DNA from: Clostridia bacterium
Lineage (GTDB): Bacteria > Bacillota > Clostridia > Christensenellales > UBA1242
Length of the DNA stretch: 5,886 bases
NCBI GenBank assembly: GCA_017618475.1
Contig: JAFZUF010000124.1
Coordinates: forward strand, 1-5,886
Reading direction: 5' to 3'
The notes below the pieces were generated by a model. The model was given only the letters and a program-made list of their open reading frames with translations, did not search any database and had not been told where the DNA came from. Below are positions 1-5,634 of this stretch, piece after piece; the first letter of the stretch is position 1, and each line of letters starts with the position of its first letter. The translations under genes and the position numbers were made by a program.

Positions 1-49
1 CGCGAGTATTTTGTGTCGTAATGTTATGGTTAATCAAATTTTTATCCAT
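1..49 (-). CDS. 5' end of a gene leaving the window, possibly ftsZ
   Basis: An ATG at 49 on the minus strand opens a frame of 16 codons (MDKNLINHNITTQNTR) that continues past the window edge. It follows the ftsA-like gene on the same strand after a 50-bp AT-rich spacer. In most bacteria ftsZ follows ftsA, and many FtsZ proteins begin with a short polar, variable N-terminus just before the conserved IKVIGVGGGG segment, which would fall just outside this window. The visible residues are compatible with that but not diagnostic. No Shine-Dalgarno sequence is visible before the ATG. The identity is inferred from synteny only; the frame could also be another gene or be fortuitous. Confidence 0.4.
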   Translation of the reverse strand, partial: MDKNLINHNITTQNTR

Positions 50-99
50 AATGTATATTTATGCGCTTAAAATTTTTTTGTGAAAATTGTAAATATGCA
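50..99 (-). promoter_or_regulatory. AT-rich spacer upstream of the edge gene, weak promoter candidate
   Basis: This 50-bp spacer separates the ftsA-like stop from the ATG at 49. Read on the minus strand it has a TTTTCA element (4 of 6 matches to TTGACA), a 17-bp A/T-rich gap and a CATAAA element (4 of 6 to TATAAT) that ends 8 nt before the ATG. That layout resembles the much stronger ftsQ promoter of this window and would also give a nearly leaderless transcript. In DNA this AT-rich such matches arise easily by chance, so the call is weak. I see no convincing terminator hairpin for ftsA here. Confidence 0.25.
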
Positions 100-1176
100 T
101 CATAATTGCTTTAACACGTAACGTACCATCGCGTTTAAAGTGTTTTCGGGATAAGCTTCTTCGCCGGTCAAAATATCTTGACATTCAATCATCGGACGTC
201 CACAAACATTGGCAAAAACATTACGTGCGCCATAAATTTGGTCAAAGTTACCACCAGTAAGATAAATTGTGCGCGCAGTTTGAAAATTGTTCAAACGCGT
301 AGCAAATTCATTCAAACGGTCAAGTACAAAACGGTTAAAAATGCTGGCTGGAATTTGAATACCGTTTGCCGTATATTTTTCTTCAACTAAAACTTCAAAA
401 GTCGGTGTTGATTGCGCCAATAATTTAATGGCAGTTTCATAATCAACGTTAAAATAATCAACAATTTCACCAACCAAATACCCTGAACCTAAATCAAAGT
501 GCGCCAACTGCATTAATCCATCACCGACAATATTTGCAACCGAAGTTGAAAAGAAATCACAACGAACTAAAGTTGCACCAGCATCACGCACCTTTTCCGG
601 AATCATGAATAATTCGCAAGCGGCCACAGAAATAAATTTATAATTCAAAAAGCCCGCCTGTTGAATTGCATTAATATCAAACAAATAATGGAATTCTTGA
701 TTAATCGTCAAAGCACTCGACACCATTTCCACACCAATCGTGGCGGTACCAAGTACATTCATTAAAAGATCTTCATATTCTTCTAATTTGTAATAAAGAG
801 CTTGCTTATGGATAATTTCAACATTGGTTGTATCAAACTTTGTATCATTCCAAAGTGCTTGTAAATGTTGACGATTAACTTTCGTCATGCGGTCAAAAAC
901 TAATTCACTTGATTGTGTTTGTACTTGGCAAAATTGATTAGCAACACCAATGTACAAAGTTGACGGTACATGACTGGCACCTTTAACCATTTCTGCAACC
1001 ACTGCATTTACCGTATTTGTAAAGTCATTGCGATCGGTAAAACGTCCATCCATAATCCCACTGTATTCTTTGCGCACCGTTATAATTGGCGTAACTACCT
1101 GTCCATAACTCACACGCGCAATGCGTCCAATCACATGTGTATCATCAAAATACAAAACTGCAACTAAGTTATTCAT
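100..1176 (-). CDS. ftsA: Divergent, short FtsA-like actin-fold division protein
   Basis: Probably the actin-like protein that links FtsZ to the divisome. Assigned by position after ftsQ and by a recognisable FtsA layout: a start resembling the FtsA N-terminus (MNNLVAVLYF), a GRFTDRNDF segment near 44-52, an LYIGVAN strand (74-80), an SHS2-like (1C) region around 95-160, and an adenosine-type motif IYLTGG at 304-309. It is odd in two ways. The phosphate-binding loops are degenerate: YFDD at 9-12 where FtsA has DIGT, and CDFFSTS at 206-212 where DxGxGTT is expected. The 358 residues are also well short of the usual ~420, ending just after the final subdomain without the linker and amphipathic membrane-targeting helix. 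I chose the ATG at 1176 over the one at 1197 because it matches the FtsA start and has purine-rich sequence upstream; the longer form adds 7 residues. The gene overlaps the ftsQ 3' end by 8 nt, so translation is probably coupled. It could be another actin-fold protein, but context favours FtsA. Confidence 0.68.
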   Translation of the reverse strand: MNNLVAVLYFDDTHVIGRIARVSYGQVVTPIITVRKEYSGIMDGRFTDRNDFTNTVNAVVAEMVKGASHVPSTLYIGVANQFCQVQTQSSELVFDRMTKVNRQHLQALWNDTKFDTTNVEIIHKQALYYKLEEYEDLLMNVLGTATIGVEMVSSALTINQEFHYLFDINAIQQAGFLNYKFISVAACELFMIPEKVRDAGATLVRCDFFSTSVANIVGDGLMQLAHFDLGSGYLVGEIVDYFNVDYETAIKLLAQSTPTFEVLVEEKYTANGIQIPASIFNRFVLDRLNEFATRLNNFQTARTIYLTGGNFDQIYGARNVFANVCGRPMIECQDILTGEEAYPENTLNAMVRYVLKQL

Positions 1177-1984
1177 GATATTCCATTTCCTCTCCATTTT
1201 GATTTTTTATAATTTCGCCATTCCCATCACGAACTATGGTATAAACACCATTTTCATCATACAAGGTTCGGTATTCACCATCAACCATATTGGCCACGGT
1301 GCGATAAATCTGGTCTGTATATTCTAAGGCATACAAGAAATTTTCATTTGGTTTAACTTTAATCATAAAAGTGACATTGGGTTTAATTTTCAACACTAAA
1401 CATAAAAGTGAACTGCCGGTCACGGTTGCACTATCGTTATAAGAAATTTCAAAACCTTCCAAAGTCGGAAAATAACTTGCCACCGTTTTTAATTGGTTAA
1501 TTTTACATTGTGAACGTTCGTCTTTACCAATGGCTAAATCACCAACCACTAAATTATCCACCAGTTTTACATTGGCAGCGGTAATATTAACACGATAAGG
1601 TGCGGTACCTTCGACAACACACATTTCCGAATCAAACCATAAGCCGTTAGCACTATCATAAAAAATTGGCACACGGCGTACCACAGTCAACACAACACGG
1701 TTAGGAAATTTTGCCGTAACGCTTTGTAATTTCAACATTGAATTAACCGATTTAATCTTTTGCGCAATTTCATCTTGGTGTAAATTAAATAAAATATTTT
1801 TACCACGTAAATTGGTTTGCTTAATGATATCGTCTTTTTCGCTTTGTGTTAAGGATTCCGCTGTTTGCACTGTCAGATCAACAATTTCAACTTCGCGAAC
1901 GACAAAAATTGTGCCACAGGTAATTCCGATTCCCGCCAGCACAATAAAAATGATCAACATGGTTAATAAAACCCGATTCTTCAT
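1169..1984 (-). CDS. ftsQ: Cell division protein FtsQ/DivIB (POTRA domain)
   Basis: Bitopic membrane protein of the divisome that, with FtsL/DivIC and FtsB-type partners, couples FtsZ-ring assembly to septal peptidoglycan synthesis; the bulk acts outside the membrane. The 271 residues show a short basic N-terminus (MKNR), one hydrophobic transmembrane segment at about 5-28, and a POTRA-like domain at about 31-108. That domain starts with a VREVEIVDL strand, has the characteristic G-NILFNL segment near 61-67, and ends with the FPNRVVLTVVRRVPIFY strand (93-109). The beta domain follows (about 112-230), then a polar, acidic tail (235-271, many Asp, Glu, Asn and Gly). Family identity rests on this architecture and on its place before ftsA; sequence conservation in this family is low. 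The start at 1984 is well fixed: an in-frame TGA lies 16-18 nt upstream with no other usual start codon between, and a strong promoter sits immediately upstream. No Shine-Dalgarno motif is present. Confidence 0.85.
   Translation of the reverse strand: MKNRVLLTMLIIFIVLAGIGITCGTIFVVREVEIVDLTVQTAESLTQSEKDDIIKQTNLRGKNILFNLHQDEIAQKIKSVNSMLKLQSVTAKFPNRVVLTVVRRVPIFYDSANGLWFDSEMCVVEGTAPYRVNITAANVKLVDNLVVGDLAIGKDERSQCKINQLKTVASYFPTLEGFEISYNDSATVTGSSLLCLVLKIKPNVTFMIKVKPNENFLYALEYTDQIYRTVANMVDGEYRTLYDENGVYTIVRDGNGEIIKNQNGEEMEYHE
1183..1195 (-). promoter_or_regulatory. Ribosome-binding region of the ftsA-like gene, inside ftsQ
   Basis: On the minus strand GGAGAGG (1195-1189) and a second GGAA (1184-1181) lie before the ATG at 1176, within the last codons of ftsQ. 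The stronger motif is 12 nt from the ATG, which is rather long; the weaker is 4 nt away. The GGAGAGG overlaps the alternative upstream ATG at 1197, whose own upstream sequence is A-rich with no Shine-Dalgarno motif. This supports 1176 as the start. Confidence 0.45.
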
Positions 1985-1991
1985 TAGAATA

Positions 1992-2020
1992 ATTATAAGT
2001 CACACTGCTAACTTGGTCAA
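1992..2020 (-). promoter_or_regulatory. Near-consensus promoter of ftsQ giving a leaderless mRNA
   Basis: On the minus strand TTGACC (2020-2015, 5 of 6 matches to the -35 consensus) is followed by exactly 17 bp and then TATAAT (1997-1992, 6 of 6). Only 7 nt separate the -10 box from the ATG at 1984. Transcription normally starts about 7 nt past the -10 box, so the mRNA should begin at or one base before the start codon. This matches the lack of a Shine-Dalgarno sequence. The promoter would drive ftsQ and the ftsA-like gene. Confidence 0.75.
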
Positions 2021-2027
2021 ACATAAT
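1999..2027 (+). promoter_or_regulatory. Divergent promoter candidate of murA, also near-leaderless
   Basis: On the plus strand GTCACA (1999-2004, 4 of 6 matches to TTGACA) is followed by 17 bp and CATAAT (2022-2027, 5 of 6 to TATAAT), 8 nt before the murA ATG. It interleaves with the ftsQ promoter on the other strand: each -10 box lies next to the other promoter's -35 box. The two polymerases would therefore compete for the same roughly 36 bp. murA must have a promoter upstream of its ATG because its only upstream neighbour is divergent, but these exact hexamers are less certain than those of ftsQ. Confidence 0.5.
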
Positions 2028-2035
2028 ATGAATTA

Positions 2036-3367
2036 ATGTCACATATACAAATTACCGGTGGTAAATCTTTACACGGAAATATACGTTTAAGCGGAGCTAA
2101 AAATAGCCTGCTTCCCATTATGACAGCTTGTCTAATGATACATGGGACAGTAATCCTGCACGATGTTCCAAAGTTAACAGATCTAAAACAGATGTTACAT
2201 ATTTTGGCAGACTTAGGTTGCACTATTAACATCCAAAATGACACGGTTAAAATTGACGTTGGTGAATTACAGAAACATGTTATCAATCATCAAGCCGCTC
2301 CTAAAATTCGTGGCAGTATTTTTGTCATGGGTGCCTTACTTTCACGCTTAGGTAAAGTTGAACTGCCATATCCCGGTGGCTGTGCCATTGGCAGTCGCCC
2401 GATTGATTTACATTTAACCATGTTACGCCAAATTGGTGTTAAATATCACTGCCGTCACGACACAATCACGGCGACTTATATACCACGCCGTCACCATCGA
2501 CCAACAATTTTAACTTTAGATTTTCCATCGGTCGGCGTTACTGAAAACATTATTCAAGCCACTGCCTTAGGAATCGAAGGCAATGTATATATCATTCAAG
2601 GCGTCGCCAAAGAGCCCGAGGTCGTTGACTTGTGTCATTTCTTAAATCAATGCGGTGCACAAATCACTGGCGCCGGCACCGATACAATTACCATTCATAG
2701 CGTCAATAAATTACACGGCACAACCTACACACCAATTCCCGACCGCATTAACACCGGTTCGTATTTAATTGCGACCGCGGTCGTTGGTGGCGACGTAACA
2801 TTAACCAATACGCGCCCCGACCAACAAACTAATTTAATTAATAAACTAAAAAACGTTGGCGCCAAAATTACGACACAAGACGACACCATTCACATTGTAA
2901 TGAACCACCGCCGCGCCTACCATTTCGACGTACACACCGCGCCATACCCGGGCTTTCCCACCGACTTACAAAGTCAATTTTGTGTACTGGCTGCTTTAAC
3001 TAAAGGTAATTCCGTCATCACTGAAAACTTATTTGAAAACCGTTTCCGCTACGTACCGGAACTTGTCAAGTTGGGCGCCAAAATCACCGTTAATCACAAC
3101 CAAGCCCAAATTAAAGGCGTTTCTATGTTTTCAGCAACACCGACGTCGAATTTATGTCCCAGTTCGTACCAAATTCCCGACCCCAATGAATGCACCGGCA
3201 CAACCGTCACTGCCCAAGATTTACGTGGCGGCGTTGCATTGGTAATTGCGGGGCTAGCCGCACACGGCACCACAACGATTGCGCACGCCGAATACATCTA
3301 TCGCGGACACGAAGACATTGTTAAAGATTTGCGTCAACTGGGTGCGAATATTGTGGCGCTCGATTAA
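2036..3367 (+). CDS. murA: UDP-N-acetylglucosamine 1-carboxyvinyltransferase (MurA)
   Basis: Cytoplasmic enzyme that transfers enolpyruvate from PEP to UDP-GlcNAc, the first committed step of peptidoglycan synthesis. The 443 residues show the K22-N23 pair near the N-terminus, the active-site loop PGGCAIGSRPIDLH (113-126) with the PEP-binding and fosfomycin-reactive Cys116, the YPGFPTDLQSQ motif with catalytic Asp310, the FENRFRYVPEL segment (333-343), and DLRGG with Arg397. With the cysteine present, the enzyme is predicted to keep the fosfomycin target. A feature unlike the usual family is an extra ~21 residues at about 364-386. The ATG at 2036 is the furthest upstream usual start, since TAA lies in frame 12 nt before it; no Shine-Dalgarno motif is seen. 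It is the only plus-strand gene here, divergent from ftsQ and convergent with murD, whose last 47 bp it overlaps. Bacillota often carry two MurA paralogues; I cannot tell which one this is. Confidence 0.97.
   Translation: MSHIQITGGKSLHGNIRLSGAKNSLLPIMTACLMIHGTVILHDVPKLTDLKQMLHILADLGCTINIQNDTVKIDVGELQKHVINHQAAPKIRGSIFVMGALLSRLGKVELPYPGGCAIGSRPIDLHLTMLRQIGVKYHCRHDTITATYIPRRHHRPTILTLDFPSVGVTENIIQATALGIEGNVYIIQGVAKEPEVVDLCHFLNQCGAQITGAGTDTITIHSVNKLHGTTYTPIPDRINTGSYLIATAVVGGDVTLTNTRPDQQTNLINKLKNVGAKITTQDDTIHIVMNHRRAYHFDVHTAPYPGFPTDLQSQFCVLAALTKGNSVITENLFENRFRYVPELVKLGAKITVNHNQAQIKGVSMFSATPTSNLCPSSYQIPDPNECTGTTVTAQDLRGGVALVIAGLAAHGTTTIAHAEYIYRGHEDIVKDLRQLGANIVALD
3125..3193 (+). other. Insertion of ~21 residues with two cysteines within MurA
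   Basis: In MurA proteins I recall, about ten residues of the form GVxxLxGAxV link the strand after VxxGV to the DLRAG motif. Here that link is about 31 residues, from Gly361 to Val391, and the extra part (about 364-386) is rich in Ser, Pro, Asn and Thr and carries Cys374 and Cys386. The reading frame is open and the base composition matches the rest of murA, so it looks like a genuine lineage-specific loop and not a sequencing error. Exact borders depend on an alignment. Confidence 0.7.
3321..3367. other. 47-bp convergent overlap of the murD and murA 3' ends
   Basis: The murA stop TAA (3365-3367) lies inside murD, and the murD stop TAA (3323-3321 on the minus strand) lies inside murA. The shared DNA encodes MurA residues 429-443, which match the normal MurA C-terminus (LRQLGANI), and MurD residues 421-435, which have no counterpart in typical MurD. 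There is no room for an intergenic terminator and I see no hairpin with a T-tract on either side, so the two transcripts should have complementary 3' ends. Confidence 0.9.
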
Positions 3368-4628
3368 TTAAATCCAACACGATTTTCCGAAACTCATCAC
3401 CACGGTGTTCATAATTAGTAAATTGGTCAAAACTGCTACCACTGGGACTAAACAACACCACACCAGGTCGTGCCACAATTTGCATTGCCCGTTTGACCGC
3501 ACCTGTCAAGTCGGTTACCGTGCTAACGTGTTTTAATCCTAAACTTTGTGCCACGTCCATTACCTGTTCGCTAATTGCACCAAACACCAAAACATATTCA
3601 ACATGGGCGGGTAATTGTGATAAAAGTTCGTGGTAATCTTGTCCCTTACTTAAACCACATAAAATCAAACACGTCGGCATTTTAATTGCATTTGTCGCCG
3701 CCAAGGTGGCCGCCATGTTGGTAGCCTTACTGTCATTGTAAAAAGCAACACCCTGACTGTCCGCCACCAATTTCATGCGATGCGGTTGCGCTTGATAACG
3801 ACAAGCTTCCCACACTGTTTTTAATGGAAACCGCAAACGACGACCAACAGCAATCACCGCCAACGCGTTGGATAAGGTGTGCGCCATATCGCCTAAGCTG
3901 TCCACCGTGCCTAAAACACGTGATCGACGCCCCAACTTTTCCCACACTTGTCCGTCTTGTACATAGTAACCAGATACAATTTCTTCAGTACTGTACCAAA
4001 TCACCCGCACTTGTTTTGCGCGTTCAATCGCTTCACCAACAGCCCGTGCGTTTAAATCATCATAATTCACCACCAACAAATCACGTCGTGTTTGCTTATC
4101 CGTAATTCGCGCCTTGCAACGGATATAGTTTTCCATCGTGCGGTGTCGGTCTAAATGATCGGCGGTAATATTGGTCAACACGGCAATGTGTGGATGTAAC
4201 AAGCACGTTTGTTCCAACATAAATGACGAAACTTCCATCACGACCACCGCGTCATTGAAATTCTTTGCCACACGCGACACCGGGATACCAACATTCCCAC
4301 ACAAAACTGCTTTGGTTTGGGCTAAAGAACACATCCGATAAATTTGATTAACAACCGTAGTTTTGCCATTGGTTCCCGTTACCGCCACCATACAACGCGA
4401 CCGCAATTTTGGTTCGCAATAAAATGGCAATTCAACTTCTGGAACAACTGGCACACTTTCACGTTGAACTTGTTCAATTGGTACACCCGGCGAAACCACA
4501 CAGAAATCATAATCGCCGGCAACTTTTTCATTAGCATCGGCAACCACAACAGTTTCAATACCATGCGCAACCAAATAACTTTCAGCGGCTTTACCGCTGA
4601 CACCGTAACCAATAATTTTTGCTTTCAT
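3321..4628 (-). CDS. murD: UDP-N-acetylmuramoyl-L-alanine--D-glutamate ligase (MurD)
   Basis: Cytoplasmic Mur ligase that adds D-glutamate to UDP-MurNAc-L-Ala with ATP. Counting 435 residues from the ATG at 4628: the N-terminal Rossmann-like domain starts with KIIGYGVSGKAA (4-15); the ATP P-loop is GTNGKTT (85-91); EVSSFMLEQ (132-140) and NITADHLDRH (153-162) follow; the C-terminal domain has NDSKATN (298-304) and the SPSGSSFDQF...YEHRGDEF signature (394-413). This ATG gives the normal MurD start; a frame open to a TTG at 4649 would add 7 residues with no better ribosome site, and neither start has a clear Shine-Dalgarno motif. It lies 24 nt after mraY, presumably in one operon. The final ~15 residues (421-435) extend past the usual MurD end and are encoded entirely antisense to the murA 3' end. 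Confidence 0.96.
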   Translation of the reverse strand: MKAKIIGYGVSGKAAESYLVAHGIETVVVADANEKVAGDYDFCVVSPGVPIEQVQRESVPVVPEVELPFYCEPKLRSRCMVAVTGTNGKTTVVNQIYRMCSLAQTKAVLCGNVGIPVSRVAKNFNDAVVVMEVSSFMLEQTCLLHPHIAVLTNITADHLDRHRTMENYIRCKARITDKQTRRDLLVVNYDDLNARAVGEAIERAKQVRVIWYSTEEIVSGYYVQDGQVWEKLGRRSRVLGTVDSLGDMAHTLSNALAVIAVGRRLRFPLKTVWEACRYQAQPHRMKLVADSQGVAFYNDSKATNMAATLAATNAIKMPTCLILCGLSKGQDYHELLSQLPAHVEYVLVFGAISEQVMDVAQSLGLKHVSTVTDLTGAVKRAMQIVARPGVVLFSPSGSSFDQFTNYEHRGDEFRKIVLDLINRAPQYSHPVDANL

Positions 4629-4652
4629 AACTATGCTTATGAATAGCAATGC

Positions 4653-5633
4653 TTAAACATACATGACCGATAAAACTAACACGATGCCCATCATGATAGT
4701 AATCGTTGCATAAACTGCCACAATTTTAGATTCGTGCATACCACCTTTCTCCAAATGATGATGAAATGGCGCCATACGGAAAATACGTTTGCCTTTGGAA
4801 ATTTTGAACCAACCAACTTGAATAATCGTACTTAACGCCGACCAAACGAAAACAATCCCTAAGAATAACAAAGCAAACCCCAAACCGGTAAACAAAGAAA
4901 CCATCGCAATAAAACCGCCTAAAAATAATGAACCGGTATCGCCCATAAATACCGATGCTTTTTTGGTGTTGAAAATTAAATAACCTAGCAAACTGCCAAT
5001 GCCAACCGCGATTAAGTTACCAACCGTCGTCACTTCGTCACCAATATCCGTCAACGCAATTAAAGCATAAATGAATAACAAATAAATCAATGAAGTTGTG
5101 CCAGCCAAACCATCCAAACCATCGGTCAAATTTACAGCGTTGGTTGTTGCCACCAAAACCAACAACGTTAAAGTAAAAATTCCAACACCACCAATTTGCC
5201 AAAAGACATTCAAAAATGGTACCCAAATTTCTCCGGTTGGATTAATGCGTAAATAAAATACTGCCACTAAAAGAGCAATTCCCAATTGCCCAATCATTTT
5301 TTGATAAGCACGTAAACCTAAATTTTGGTGATGCTTAATTTTTAAAAAATCATCTAAGAAACCTACAATTGCGTAAGCACAACTGGCCACCACGATAATC
5401 AAACTTAAAGGTGTATCCCAACCAATAAAAACCAAAGATATTAAAACAATTGGCAAAATAAAAATTAAACCACCCATGGTCGGTGTCCCGTTTTTGGCAG
5501 CATGCATATCGACGTATTTCAAAATTGATTGTCCCGCTTTCAAACGTCGCAAACAAGGAATTATAATTAATCCAGTAACAATAGCCATTACAAACGCAAT
5601 CAACACCAAACACAAATCTGCTTTGAAATCCAC
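4653..5633 (-). CDS. mraY: Phospho-N-acetylmuramoyl-pentapeptide transferase (MraY)
   Basis: Integral membrane enzyme that moves phospho-MurNAc-pentapeptide from UDP to undecaprenyl phosphate, forming lipid I. From the GTG at 5633 it has 326 residues, close to the ~324 usual in Bacilli. It shows about ten hydrophobic segments, the GTPTMGG motif (49-55), the catalytic Asp pair in GFLDDF (92-96, Asp94-Asp95), NLTDGLDGLAG (168-178), FMGDTGSLFLGG (229-240), and the MAPFHHHLEKGG loop (287-298) with three histidines. Start choice: GTG at 5633 has a GGGGG motif 4 nt upstream and follows the murE stop by one base; a TTG at 5648 would add 5 residues and overlap murE by 14 nt. I prefer GTG. murD follows in the same direction after 24 nt. 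Confidence 0.97.
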   Translation of the reverse strand: MDFKADLCLVLIAFVMAIVTGLIIIPCLRRLKAGQSILKYVDMHAAKNGTPTMGGLIFILPIVLISLVFIGWDTPLSLIIVVASCAYAIVGFLDDFLKIKHHQNLGLRAYQKMIGQLGIALLVAVFYLRINPTGEIWVPFLNVFWQIGGVGIFTLTLLVLVATTNAVNLTDGLDGLAGTTSLIYLLFIYALIALTDIGDEVTTVGNLIAVGIGSLLGYLIFNTKKASVFMGDTGSLFLGGFIAMVSLFTGLGFALLFLGIVFVWSALSTIIQVGWFKISKGKRIFRMAPFHHHLEKGGMHESKIVAVYATITIMMGIVLVLSVMYV

Positions 5634-5634
5634 A

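Noticed and set aside
69..80. T-tract on the plus strand resembling a terminator tail
   Set aside because: No plus-strand gene ends nearby, and the flanking pairing is a 6-bp A/T-only stem that is not a credible intrinsic terminator.
100..102. UGA read as tryptophan (mollicute code), extending the ftsA-like gene
   Set aside because: Tryptophan is encoded by TGG where checked, no main frame contains an internal UGA, and readthrough would add only AT-rich spacer sequence.
2017..2286. Minus-strand frame of 89 codons opposite the murA 5' end
   Set aside because: It is antisense to well-conserved murA codons, shows no recognisable domain, and spans the divergent promoter region.
3824..4105. Plus-strand frame of 93 codons opposite murD
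   Set aside because: Antisense shadow of MurD's central domain; no ribosome site or recognisable motif.
4344..4646. Plus-strand frame of 100 codons opposite murD
   Set aside because: It mirrors the conserved P-loop and N-terminal codons of murD, with a Trp/Asn/Phe-rich composition typical of a shadow frame.
4629..4652. Short inverted repeat (CTAT...ATAG) in the mraY-murD gap
   Set aside because: Only 4 bp of stem; it has no T-tract and is too weak to call a terminator or operator.
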